A stretch of DNA of 64,000 nt from Blastopirellula marina DSM 3645 (GTDB lineage Bacteria > Planctomycetota > Planctomycetia > Pirellulales > Pirellulaceae), in NCBI RefSeq assembly GCF_000153105.1, contig NZ_CH672376.1:866599-930598 (forward strand). The letters are read 5' to 3'. Shown here in pieces: positions 36,247-49,442 of the stretch. Numbering within the stretch: position 1 is the stretch's first letter; each line of letters begins with the position of its first letter. Below the pieces are notes generated by a model, which ran no database searches, was not told where the DNA came from, and worked only from the letters and a program-made list of their open reading frames with translations. Made by a program: the position numbers and the translations under genes.

Positions 36247-36947
36247 ATGATCTCTCTGAATCGTCCGGCGAAGAAATTCAATCGCAGCCCCACTTGTCCC
36301 GGGAAACTGCTTCGGCCCGATTTCGCGTTTCCCGGACGCGGTTGATCCTTGCCGTCGCGCTGGCGCCGCTGCCGCTGTGGTTGATTGATCCGAATCAAGG
36401 ATTGTTTGGCGTTTGCTATGTTATCAGCAGCGTCACGTTGTTTGGCGCGATCCTGTGGTTCCGCGCGAGAGACATTCCGTTTTTGAATCTAACGCTCAGT
36501 TCCTGCACCGCCACTTTTCTGTTTCTCCATACGCCGGGCGATAGGAGTCCCGGCCTCGCGTTTTTGGCGCTGCTCGTAATACCCGTGGTTGGGCTCTTGC
36601 GTTGGATCGGTTCAAGGGGCTTCCGCAGCGCTGCCGGTGCTACCCAGTGCGTTTGGGTGTTGTACTCCGCGGTCTTTCCGTACGCCTATTTCAATGTGGC
36701 GACGCTTGAACTGCTTTACGAAGCAGGGCTAGCGCCGATTCCCAGCCCGACCGAATTGCTCGCTTGTTCGCTAATGCGAGTCTTCGTGGGTTTGTTTCTG
36801 GTAGCCAATCTCTATTGGGCCGCGACCGATCGGCGGGAAGCATTGGACCAGCGGTCAGGACGGGGCGTTTGCTACGAAGCGACGATGCTCGTACTGCCGT
36901 ACGCGACGCTGATTGCGTTTGTGGTGGTGTTGCGCAGTCAGTGGTGA
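36243..36947 (+). CDS. Unknown polytopic membrane protein (tandem paralogue 2)
   Basis: A TTG start at 36243 overlaps the stop codon of the preceding gene and is backed by GGGAG about 7 bases upstream, so translation is probably coupled. The 234-residue product shares with its neighbour a polar N-terminus, an RFRVSRTRLILAVALAPLPLWLI first helix, and a C-terminal block NLYWAATDRREALDQRS followed by YEATMLVLPYATLIAF. About six hydrophobic segments are present. Function unknown. A copy of the dispersed palindromic repeat begins about 10 bases after the stop. Confidence 0.72.
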   Translation: MNDLSESSGEEIQSQPHLSRETASARFRVSRTRLILAVALAPLPLWLIDPNQGLFGVCYVISSVTLFGAILWFRARDIPFLNLTLSSCTATFLFLHTPGDRSPGLAFLALLVIPVVGLLRWIGSRGFRSAAGATQCVWVLYSAVFPYAYFNVATLELLYEAGLAPIPSPTELLACSLMRVFVGLFLVANLYWAATDRREALDQRSGRGVCYEATMLVLPYATLIAFVVVLRSQW

Positions 36948-36956
36948 TTCTCTTCG

Positions 36957-37052
36957 TAGCCTGCTGCGCAAGCGAGAGAAATGCAGCTGGCCACTTCCAT
37001 TCGGGATAGGTTCGTCGACCACATTCCATCGGCTCGCGCCTCTGGCGAGTGT
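36957..37052. repeat. Dispersed palindromic repeat, copy B
   Basis: Left arm GTAGCCTGCTGCGCAAGCGAG and right arm CTCGCGCCTCTGGCGAGTGT flank a centre with CCACTTCCATTCGGGATAGG, matching copies near 32.7 and 54.6 kb. It lies directly downstream of a gene. Confidence 0.8.
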
Positions 37053-37206
37053 TCGCTTGGCTGGAAAAATCGCAACCTCAAAACTTGCATAACGAGCGAA
37101 GAGGCCAGACGCTCGGTTGGCGGCTTCGAAAACAAAAAAGGTGCGTCTAGACGCACCTTGCCAACTCTTCTCCGCTTTCCGCTTTCCCGATTCCGCTTTT
37201 CTTCCC

Positions 37207-37659
37207 TTATCCGCACTCGCGGCAATGTCCTTTGAGCAGCACTTCCGTAATGTCGGTATAGGTCTTCTTGTTGGTCGCTTTCAGCTTGATGTCGACATCG
37301 TCTAGGCAAGTTACTTTGCCGCAGGTGACGCACATGAAGTGCGGGTGCTCGGTTCCTTCGTCCTGCGATTCGCCGCGACGGAACTCGAAGCGCCAGGTAT
37401 GGTCGCCGACGTCGAAGCGGGAGAGGAGACCCGCTTCGGCCAGTTCGACCAGGCTGCGATAGATGGTCGACTTGTCGTAGCCGTGTGCGTCTAATTCATC
37501 CGCGACTTCGGCATGCGACAGCGGCGTGGTTGCGGCCGAAAGATATTGCAGCACGCTCAAGCGACAGGATGTTCCGCGCAGGCCTGCGCCGCGGACCATC
37601 TCGCGAGCTTCGCTCATGGTGATTTCGGTGATCTTCGCCACGGTTGCCGTCCTTTTCAT
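37207..37659 (-). CDS. Fur-family metal-responsive regulator
   Basis: A 150-residue Fur/Zur-family repressor. The winged helix occupies residues ~15-85, with LRGTSCRLSVLQYL, PLSHAEVADEL and YDKSTIYRSLVELAEAGLLSRF, and the dimerisation domain follows. Metal ligands are visible: His105 and His107 in EHPHFMC, the structural zinc pair Cys110/Cys113 (CVTCG) and a second pair Cys146/Cys149 (CRECG). Whether it senses iron, zinc or another metal cannot be settled, but its place just after a zinc/cadmium-type ATPase on the same strand (27 bases) makes a zinc role (Zur) attractive. It is probably the last gene of the arsR-type regulator, ATPase, Fur operon. Cytoplasmic, DNA-binding. Confidence 0.9.
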   Translation of the reverse strand: MKRTATVAKITEITMSEAREMVRGAGLRGTSCRLSVLQYLSAATTPLSHAEVADELDAHGYDKSTIYRSLVELAEAGLLSRFDVGDHTWRFEFRRGESQDEGTEHPHFMCVTCGKVTCLDDVDIKLKATNKKTYTDITEVLLKGHCRECG

Positions 37660-37686
37660 TCGTCTCAGTGATTTGTCGTGGAATGC

Positions 37687-39918
37687 TTATTTTTGGTGGG
37701 ATCTTAATAGTCGCAGACTGTTGGCGATCACCAACAGCGAGACGCCGGTGTCGGCGATGATCGCCAGCCACAAGTTCGTCATGCCGAAGATCGCCAGCAG
37801 CACAAAAATTACCTTCACGCAGAGCGCAAACGCGATGTTGAATTGAATCATCCGCAAGGTCCGTCGCGCCAAACCGACCAGCCAGGGAAGCTTGTTGATC
37901 TCGTCCGACATCAGTGCGACGTCGGCCGTTTCGATCGCGGCGTCGGCGCCGATTGCGCCCATCGCGATGCCGACATCGGCGGCTGCGAGCGCTGGTCCGT
38001 CGTTGACGCCGTCGCCGATCATCGCGATTACGCCTTCGCCGCGCAGTTGACGAACGGCTTCGATCTTGTCTTGCGGCAGTTGCTCGCCGCGCCAACTGTC
38101 GACGCCGACTTCGGCGGCGACTTGCTCGACCGCCGCGTTGTTGTCGCCGGAGATCACGGCGACGTCTTTGACGCCCAGCTTGTGCAGTTGGGCGATCACA
38201 TCGGCGGCGCCGGCCCGAATTTGATCGCCGAGCACGATCAGCCCTAGCAGCTCTTGTTCTTTACCGACCACGACCAGCGAGCCGATTTTGACGGAGCCGG
38301 CGGCAGTTTGCAGTTGCGCTTGATCTTTCAGACGCTCACGCGCCATCGCCAAACTGCCGACCCAGGCCGGCGCGCCGTCGACGCCGCCGCTGGCGCCGCG
38401 GCCTGCGATCTCGGCAAAGTCGGTCGGTTCGACCAGCGTCAGCCCGCGCTCTTGGGCGGCCTGCAGGATTGCGGTGGCGAGCGGGTGATTGCTGTGTTGC
38501 TCGAGCGAAGCGGCGATTCGCAGCACTTCGTTCTCGTCGTAGCCGTTGTGTGCGGCGACTTGGGTGACGGCGGGGACGCCGGTGGTGATGGTGCCGGTCT
38601 TGTCCATCGCTAACACGTCAACACGGCCGAAGGTTTCCAGCGCCAGTCCCCCTTTGATCAGGACGCCGTTACGAGCCGCGGCGGTCAAACCGCAGACGAT
38701 GCTGACCGGCGTGGCGATCACCAACGCACAAGGGCACGCGATCACCAGCAAGATCAAGCCGTTATAGAACCACTCGGTCGCGACAGGGAGAATCGCCTCC
38801 CCTTGGACGGCGCCGGTCACGATCAGTATGAGCGTCGGCAAGATCATCACCGCCGCGGCCAGGATCATCATCGCCGGCGTGTAGTAGGCCGAGAACTTTT
38901 CGACCCATTGTTGGCTGGGAGCCCGCTGCTTGTGGGCGTCGTCGATCATCTTGGCGATGCGATCGAGCATCGTGTCGCCGGCGGCGTGCGTTACTTCAAA
39001 CTGAAAAGACGAGCCGCCGTTGATCGTGCCGGCGTAGATTTCGTCGCCGACGTTCTTTTCGACCGGGATGGATTCGCCGGTAACCGGCGCTTGATTGATG
39101 GCCGGCGATCCGGTGGTGATTACGCCGTCGAGCGGCGCTCGTTCGCCCGGCTTTACCAAGCAGATTTGTCCGACGTTGATTTCGGCGAGCGGTTTCTCTT
39201 TCCAGTCGTCGCTGCAACAGCGGACATGCGCCGTCGGCGGCGTTTGCGTCATCAGGTCCGAAATCGAACGCCGCGCTCGGGCGACGCTCCATTGTTCCAG
39301 TAGCAGCGATGTCGAGAAGAGGAACGCGACCATCGCCGCTTCAAAAAAGTCGCCCAACAAACAGGCGCCCAAAATGGCGACGCACATCAAGACGTTCATG
39401 TCGGCGCGAAAGTGGCGCGCCGACATCAGCGCCTTAGGAGCGACATACCAAGCGCCGCTGATCGTACCGAGCAAATACAAGCCGGCGACAACCAGGGAGG
39501 TGAAGGGAGGCGAAGTCTCGGCCGGAAATAGTTCGCCGGACAGCGCCTCGACAAGACTGCCTTCGATGATCGCATGCATCACAAAGCCGGCGGCGATGAA
39601 CAGGGCAGCCACCGCCGTGGCGATCTCTTTGCCGCGCGTCAGGCTCGCTTGTTGAACGTCGCTTTGGCCCCCTTTGCGAAACGGCTTGGCGGTCATCCCC
39701 AAGTTGACGACGGCGTCGACCAACTGCTCGTAGGTTAACTGGCGATCGTCGTAGGCGACGTCCATTCGTCCGCTGAGGACGTCAAAGTCGAGTTGCTCGA
39801 TCCCGGTGACCGGTTCGAGGCCGACGCGCAATTGACGCACTTCTTCGGCGCAATCGAGCTCGGGGACGTGCAGACTGACTCGCTTGAGCGCGACATCAGA
39901 AACTTGCTGCGTGCTCAT
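37687..39918 (-). CDS. Zn/Cd/Pb-type P1B ATPase (ZntA-like)
   Basis: A 743-residue metal-exporting ATPase. An N-terminal ferredoxin-like HMA domain (residues ~10-80) holds a single-Cys site, ELDCAEEV (Cys23), where copper-type domains have CxxC. Eight hydrophobic segments surround the intramembrane site Cys395-Pro-Cys397 (ACPCALVIATP). Catalytic motifs are DKTGT (Asp439), SNHPLATAI (the HP locus), TGES and GDGVNDGPALAAADVG. CPC plus this HMA type, next to an SmtB-type repressor, points to export of Zn(II), Cd(II) or Pb(II) from the cytoplasm. The start overlaps the repressor stop by 4 bases (ATGA), so the two are translationally coupled. Confidence 0.93.
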   Translation of the reverse strand: MSTQQVSDVALKRVSLHVPELDCAEEVRQLRVGLEPVTGIEQLDFDVLSGRMDVAYDDRQLTYEQLVDAVVNLGMTAKPFRKGGQSDVQQASLTRGKEIATAVAALFIAAGFVMHAIIEGSLVEALSGELFPAETSPPFTSLVVAGLYLLGTISGAWYVAPKALMSARHFRADMNVLMCVAILGACLLGDFFEAAMVAFLFSTSLLLEQWSVARARRSISDLMTQTPPTAHVRCCSDDWKEKPLAEINVGQICLVKPGERAPLDGVITTGSPAINQAPVTGESIPVEKNVGDEIYAGTINGGSSFQFEVTHAAGDTMLDRIAKMIDDAHKQRAPSQQWVEKFSAYYTPAMMILAAAVMILPTLILIVTGAVQGEAILPVATEWFYNGLILLVIACPCALVIATPVSIVCGLTAAARNGVLIKGGLALETFGRVDVLAMDKTGTITTGVPAVTQVAAHNGYDENEVLRIAASLEQHSNHPLATAILQAAQERGLTLVEPTDFAEIAGRGASGGVDGAPAWVGSLAMARERLKDQAQLQTAAGSVKIGSLVVVGKEQELLGLIVLGDQIRAGAADVIAQLHKLGVKDVAVISGDNNAAVEQVAAEVGVDSWRGEQLPQDKIEAVRQLRGEGVIAMIGDGVNDGPALAAADVGIAMGAIGADAAIETADVALMSDEINKLPWLVGLARRTLRMIQFNIAFALCVKVIFVLLAIFGMTNLWLAIIADTGVSLLVIANSLRLLRSHQK

Positions 39919-40253
39919 GAGGATTCCTCGGCATGCGCCAGCGCGTTGATCACCAGCGCGGCGATATGGTCGTCATCCAGTTGATAGTAGACATGCTTCC
40001 CTTCGCGGCGAGCGCGTACGATCCGCTCTTGTTTCAGTAGCTTGAGACGCTGCGAAACGGCTGGCAAACTGTCGTTGACCAGCTCGGCCAATTGCGAAAC
40101 GCACAATTCACGATGAATTAATAATGCGGCCAGATGTAACCGAGCCGGATCTCCCAACGCATGAAAGAGGGCGGCGGCGCTGATTCGCGCCCGCTCATCG
40201 TGGGCCAAATCCTCGGTATGTTCAGCCGGTTTTTCGTGGGGGAGGGTTGCCAT
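39915..40253 (-). CDS. ArsR/SmtB-family metal-sensing repressor with alpha-5 zinc site
   Basis: A 112-residue winged-helix repressor. The DNA-binding core reads [29 protein letters not shown] and [24 protein letters not shown], followed by the wing HVYYQL. The last helix, [19 protein letters not shown], places Asp, His, His and Glu at the same spacing as the SmtB zinc ligands D104, H106, H117 and E120: D-x-H, then +11 to His, +3 to Glu. A zinc sensor is therefore likely; it would release DNA when zinc binds. The Cys in ELCV matches a second-site position of CadC-type sensors. It leads the operon with the CPC-type ATPase and sits 8 bases from a perfect palindrome. Confidence 0.93.
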   Translation of the reverse strand: MATLPHEKPAEHTEDLAHDERARISAAALFHALGDPARLHLAALLIHRELCVSQLAELVNDSLPAVSQRLKLLKQERIVRARREGKHVYYQLDDDHIAALVINALAHAEESS

Positions 40254-40260
40254 GCGACGC

Positions 40261-40299
40261 CATAATTCAACAATTCATGAACTGTTTAAATGAATTATG
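40261..40299. promoter_or_regulatory. Palindromic operator candidate for ArsR/SmtB-type repressor
   Basis: CATAATTCA (40261-40269) and TGAATTATG (40291-40299) are perfect 9-base inverted arms, with an inner palindrome TTCATGAA. AT-rich inverted repeats with TGAA/TTCA cores are typical of SmtB/ArsR sites. It lies between the divergent repressor and cyclophilin genes, 8 bases from the repressor start. Confidence 0.7.
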
Positions 40300-40417
40300 G
40301 AACGAAAACGGCCCAGGTCAAACCCCAGCAGCGAACGATTCGCACGTTCGCTACGTTTTGATAAGCTGTGGGTTTGCTTGCATTCGAAGCGTTCACGAAG
40401 AAACGAGAGGATATCCG

Positions 40418-41698
40418 ATGTTGCGGAAATTGAAGCAGAGCATGTGGTTAGGGAGCATGATCCTGGCGCTGACCGCGCTCCGTTGGCTGCCGTCCGCACA
40501 TGCGGACGAAGCGGAAGCGCCGATCGCCCCCCCCACGGCCGCCGAAAAAGCGGCGGAAGATAAGGTGACCCCCGCCGTCGAAACCAAGCCTGCCGCTGAG
40601 ATGCCGGCCCAGGAAGAAGAGGCCCAAGAAGCGAAGCCAGCGCCGAAGCCAGGCGAAAAGTCGGCCGCGTTTGTCAAAAAGTTTAGCGAGTGGAAGACAT
40701 TGTTGGCCAAGCTCCGCGGCCTGCAGGAAGAATATCGTCTGGCCGACGAAGACGAACTGGTCGCGATTCATAAAGAATATGACGAGACCCTCGATCAAGG
40801 CGAAAAGATGATGGTCGAGATCAAGAAGTCTGCGGTCGCCGCGTTTGAAGAAGCGCCCGGCGTGAATAACGATGCGGTCAACTTCATGATTTTGAGTGGT
40901 CATGACGCCCAAAAGAAAGATAAGAACAACGAAGCCTATAAGATTGGTCGCACGTTGATCGATCATGGGATCGAGAATGGTCCGATTTATTCGATGACGA
41001 TTCGCTCGGCTTTTGGGGCGGATCGGTTTGACGAAGCGGTCGAAGTGCTGGAAAAGGCGGTGGAATACAAGAAAACGAGCGGCGACGAAAAGTTTGCTCC
41101 CAGCGAAGAAGCGCTCGGCGAAGCGCAGGCCGCGACGGTCTATCGCGACTACTGGAAGAAAGAGCAAGAGATTCGCGCCCTGGAAGCGGAAGCGGATGAC
41201 CTGCCGCGGGTTCGTCTGACGACCGACAAAGGCGAGATCGTGATTGAGCTTTTCGAGAACGAAGCGCCGCAAACAGTCGCCAACTTTATCTCGCTGGTGA
41301 AGAAGGGATTTTACGATGGTTTGTCATTCCATCGCGTGTTGGAGAACTTCATGGCCCAAGGGGGCGATCCCAAGGGAGATGGCACCGGCGGCCCCGGCTA
41401 CAACATTTTCTGTGAATGCTACAAGCCAAATTTTCGCCGTCACTTTAGCGGGACGCTGAGCATGGCGCACGCCGGCCGGGATACCGGAGGATCGCAATTC
41501 TTTCTCACGTTTCGGCCGACTCCGGGGCTGGATGGCAAGCATACGGCGTTTGGACGCGTGATCGAAGGAATGGACGTTTTGACGGACATTCAGCGGCGCG
41601 ATCCCGAAGCGCTCGACGCGGCGACTCCAGACAAGATCATCAAGGCCGAAGTCATACGCGATCGAGGGCACGACTATAAGCCAACAATGGTGCAGTAA
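40418..41698 (+). CDS. Exported cyclophilin-type peptidyl-prolyl isomerase
   Basis: The ATG at 40418 has GAGAGG 7 bases upstream; in-frame sequence back to 40247 is not coding-like. The 426-residue product has a signal peptide ([19 protein letters not shown]), an acidic Pro/Ala/Glu-rich linker, and a helical middle region of ~180 residues with TPR-like character ([15 protein letters not shown]). From about residue 264 comes a cyclophilin domain: [37 protein letters not shown] with the catalytic Arg, [36 protein letters not shown] and [13 protein letters not shown]. It catalyses cis-trans isomerisation of proline bonds in exported proteins. A terminator follows. Confidence 0.93.
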   Translation: MLRKLKQSMWLGSMILALTALRWLPSAHADEAEAPIAPPTAAEKAAEDKVTPAVETKPAAEMPAQEEEAQEAKPAPKPGEKSAAFVKKFSEWKTLLAKLRGLQEEYRLADEDELVAIHKEYDETLDQGEKMMVEIKKSAVAAFEEAPGVNNDAVNFMILSGHDAQKKDKNNEAYKIGRTLIDHGIENGPIYSMTIRSAFGADRFDEAVEVLEKAVEYKKTSGDEKFAPSEEALGEAQAATVYRDYWKKEQEIRALEAEADDLPRVRLTTDKGEIVIELFENEAPQTVANFISLVKKGFYDGLSFHRVLENFMAQGGDPKGDGTGGPGYNIFCECYKPNFRRHFSGTLSMAHAGRDTGGSQFFLTFRPTPGLDGKHTAFGRVIEGMDVLTDIQRRDPEALDAATPDKIIKAEVIRDRGHDYKPTMVQ

Positions 41699-42085
41699 AT
41701 TCCCGTAAAATTTGCTAGCATGACGAAAAGTGGCCGTGACAGCACCCTGTTGCGGCCTTTTTTTGCAAATTTCGGGCATCTTTTCCACTTCTTGAGCGGT
41801 TCCCCTTGCCCAAAGTCGCTCTCATGAGGGCTGGGTTTGTATCTTTTCAGCGTGCATTGAGCTGAAATAGAGCATTTTTTAACAAGGGCTAACCCGTTGT
41901 CATGTCAGAGGTTGCGATCGATCCGTGCGCATAGTGGTCATATTGTTGCCGAAATTGTCAATCAGCACGCTTGACGCTACTTCGCGCGACGAATAGGTTC
42001 GTATGTCTGTTTTTAATTCTGCATCTGCCACAGTATTCATTTTAAAAATACTGATTGCCATATTTGTCCCGGTCGAACTTTTGCC
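41699..42085. other. Intergenic region upstream of LysR-type gene
   Basis: After the terminator at 41732 this 387-base gap holds two inverted repeats: TTTCAGC (41845-41851) with GCTGAAA (41861-41867), and around 41881-41900 an imperfect ACAAGGG/CCCGTTGT. Either could be an autoregulatory site for the LysR-type protein. No gene is seen. Confidence 0.45.
41732..41764 (+). terminator. Terminator after cyclophilin gene
   Basis: GGCCGTGACAG pairs with CTGTTGCGGCC (two wobble pairs, short loop) and is followed by seven T residues. Confidence 0.85.
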
Positions 42086-43102
42086 ATGCACGTCAAATCG
42101 CTCAAAGTGTTTTGCGATGTTGTTGGGCAGCGTAGTTTTTCTAGGGCAGCGGACGAAAACGGCATCTCGCAGTCGGGCGCAAGTCAGGTCGTACATCAGC
42201 TGGAAGAGCGTCTCGGCGTGAAACTGATCGACCGCTCGAAACGCCCGTTGGTGCCGACTCCAGAAGGCGAGATGTACTATCACGGCTGCCGACAAATTGT
42301 GCGGCGGTACTATGCGTTAGAAGAAGACATTCGCACTTTCCATGAGGAAGTGGGAGGACGCGTCGCGGTGGCTTCGATCTATTCGGTCGGGCTGAGTCAC
42401 ATGAACGACTGCGTGCAAGAGTTTCTTTCGAAGCACCCGAAAGCGAACGTGCGGTTGCAATATCAGCATCCGCAGACGGTTGTCCGGATGGTCGCTTCGG
42501 ATCAGGTCGACTTCGGCCTGGTCAGTTACCCCCGAAACACGAAAGCGATCAAAGCGGTCGCTTGGCGCGAAGAACCGATGGCGCTGGTTTGCTCTCCGCA
42601 GCACGAACTGGCGGGTCGTGCGTCGGTTTGGCTCGATGAGTTGGACGGACGCGATTTTGTCGGTTTCGATTCTGAATTGCAGATCCGTCGCGAAATGGAC
42701 CGCGCCTTGTCATCACACGGCGCAGAAGCGCATGTTGTGATGGAGTTCGATAATATCGAAACGATCAAACGGGCCATTGAAATTAACGCAGGCATCAGCT
42801 TGCTGCCGACGTCGACGGTCGTCCGCGAAGTTCAATCCGGCACGCTTGTCTGCGTCGAACTAGAAGGTCGTCCGCTGGTGCGTCCGCTTGGCATTATCAC
42901 ACGGCAGGGAAAAGAGTTGGGCAAAACGGCCCGACGCTTTATCCAACTGCTGCATGATAAAGCGGAGTTAAGCGAAGCGGCGAAAGCGGCTCAAATCGCT
43001 TCCGAATCGGCTCCCCTCTTCGCCGAATCGGAAGACTATTCCGCTGCGGAAGATTCCGCGGTGGAAAGCGATGTCGAACACGGAGTTTCGAGTCGCGCGT
43101 AG
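42086..43102 (+). CDS. LysR-family transcriptional regulator next to gltBD
   Basis: A 338-residue LysR-type regulator. The N-terminal winged helix-turn-helix (residues ~1-60) reads LKVFCDVVGQRSFSRAADENGISQSGASQVVHQLEERLGVKLIDRS across its two motifs. A coiled linker helix follows, and from residue ~92 to ~300 a periplasmic-binding-protein-like effector domain (VAVASIYSVGLSHMND, DFGLVSYPR, ALVCSPQHELAG, GISLLPTSTVVREV). An acidic low-complexity tail (EDYSAAEDSAVES) ends the protein. LysR proteins such as GltC regulate glutamate synthase in other bacteria. Here the gene lies just upstream of gltB on the same strand, so control of gltBD is plausible but unproven. Confidence 0.9.
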   Translation: MHVKSLKVFCDVVGQRSFSRAADENGISQSGASQVVHQLEERLGVKLIDRSKRPLVPTPEGEMYYHGCRQIVRRYYALEEDIRTFHEEVGGRVAVASIYSVGLSHMNDCVQEFLSKHPKANVRLQYQHPQTVVRMVASDQVDFGLVSYPRNTKAIKAVAWREEPMALVCSPQHELAGRASVWLDELDGRDFVGFDSELQIRREMDRALSSHGAEAHVVMEFDNIETIKRAIEINAGISLLPTSTVVREVQSGTLVCVELEGRPLVRPLGIITRQGKELGKTARRFIQLLHDKAELSEAAKAAQIASESAPLFAESEDYSAAEDSAVESDVEHGVSSRA

Positions 43103-43233
43103 GTTGCCGAGCGGGATGGACTCGGTCTGCGAATCTTTCGCGGTCGGGGTCTCTACCGACATGGCGCCCAGGGCCAAGGATGGCGTTTAAACGAACACGA
43201 AGTAGATTGAGTTTTCAAACGAAGGTTGTAGGC

Positions 43234-47833
<4,600 letters not shown>

Positions 47834-47841
<8 letters not shown>

Positions 47842-49297
47842 GCCCACCGGATTTATGGAATACAAACGCGAAGTGGTCCCTTATCGGGATCCGCTGCTTC
47901 GCGTCCACGATTACGATGAATTTCAAGTTCATGTCGACGAGCAATTCCTGAAAACGCAGGGCGCTCGTTGCATGGACTGCGGAGTGCCGTTTTGCCAAAG
48001 CGCAACCGGTTGCCCTGTTGATAACTTGATCCCCGAGTGGAACGACCTGGTCTACAAGGGACGTTGGCGCGAAGCGCTTGATCGTCTCCACAAGACCAAC
48101 AACTTCCCGGAGTTCACCGGTCGCGTTTGCCCGGCGCCTTGCGAAAACGCTTGCGTGCTTGGCATCACCAATCCGCCGGTCGCGATCAAAAACATTGAAG
48201 CGGCGATTGTCGATCGCGGTTGGGAAGAAGGGTGGATCACCCCGAACCCGCCGACCCAGCGAACCGGCAAGAAAGTCGCCGTCATCGGATCTGGTCCGGC
48301 CGGCATGGCCGCCGCCGATCAGTTGAACAAGGCGGGCCATCAGGTCACTGTTTACGAGCGTGACGATCGTATCGGCGGCTTGCTCATGTACGGAATTCCG
48401 AACATGAAGCTCGAGAAAGAAAGAGTCGTCGAGCGCCGCGTCAACTTGATGAAGGCCGAGGGGATCGAGTTCGTCACCAACGCTCATATCGGCGTGAACG
48501 TCGAATTGGCCGATCTCCGCAAAGACAACGATGCGGTCGTGTTGGCCGTTGGCGCGACCAAGCCGCGTGATCTGCCGATCCCGGGGCGCGAATTGAACGG
48601 CGCTTACTTCGCGATGCAGTTTTTGAAGGCGAACACGAAGAGTCTGCTCGACTCAGAGTTGAAAGACGGCAATTACATCTCGGCCGAGGGCAAAGATGTG
48701 ATCGTCATCGGCGGCGGCGACACCGGCACCGACTGTCTGGGAACGTCGATTCGTCATGGTTGCAAGAGCGTCGTCAACTTCGAGCTGTTACCGCAACCGC
48801 CGGCCGAACGCGCGCCTGACAATCCTTGGCCGCAATGGGCGCGGATTTTCCGCGTTGACTACGGTCACCAAGAAGCGGAGGCCAAGTTCGGCCAAGACCC
48901 ACGCACGTACTGCGTGCTCAGCAAAGAGTTCCTGGGGGACGGCAAGGGAAACCTGACCGGCATCCGCACGGTGAACGTCGAGTGGAAAAACGAGAACGGC
49001 CGTTGGAACATGCAGGAAGTTCCCGGCAGCGAAAAGGAATGGAAGGCCGACCTGATTTTGCTGGCGATGGGCTTCCTGGGCCCCGAAGAAACGTTGGTCG
49101 AAAAGCTAGGCATGGAAACCGACCAACGGTCGAATTTCAAAGCCGAATACGGCCGTTTCGCCACCAACATTGACGGCGTCTTCGCCGCCGGCGACTGTCG
49201 CCGCGGACAAAGCCTGATCGTCTGGGCGATCAACGAAGGTCGCGGCGCCGCCCGCGAATGTGATCGCTATCTGATGGGGAAGACGGAACTTCCGTAA
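47834..49297 (+). CDS. gltD: Glutamate synthase small subunit
   Basis: A 487-residue FAD-dependent subunit that takes electrons from NADPH and passes them through 4Fe-4S clusters to GltB. The N-terminal cluster-binding cysteines are Cys46, 49, 54 and 60 ([10 protein letters not shown]) and Cys99, 103 and 107 (CPAPCENAC). An FAD-binding Rossmann motif follows, [17 protein letters not shown] near residue 150, and a second NADPH-type motif, [13 protein letters not shown], near residue 295. The last part contains [17 protein letters not shown], which closes the FAD site. Length and motif order are standard. It overlaps gltB by 8 bases, ensuring balanced subunit synthesis, and is followed by a strong bidirectional terminator. 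Confidence 0.97.
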
Positions 49298-49385
49298 CAA
49301 AGCATGGCGACCGGCTCGCGCACGGGTCGGAAGCCGGCAATAGCCAAACGGCTACGGTGCGCTACGCTTGCCATGATTGGCAATG

Positions 49386-49420
49386 AAAAAGGGAAGCTCT
49401 GATAAAGGGCTTCCCTTTTT
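49386..49420. terminator. Bidirectional terminator between gltD and convergent gene
   Basis: AAAAAGGGAAGC (49386-49397) pairs perfectly with GCTTCCCTTTTT (49409-49420), giving T-tracts on both strands for the convergent genes. Confidence 0.9.
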
Positions 49421-49442
49421 GCTGCGCGGTAGGGGAACCGGG

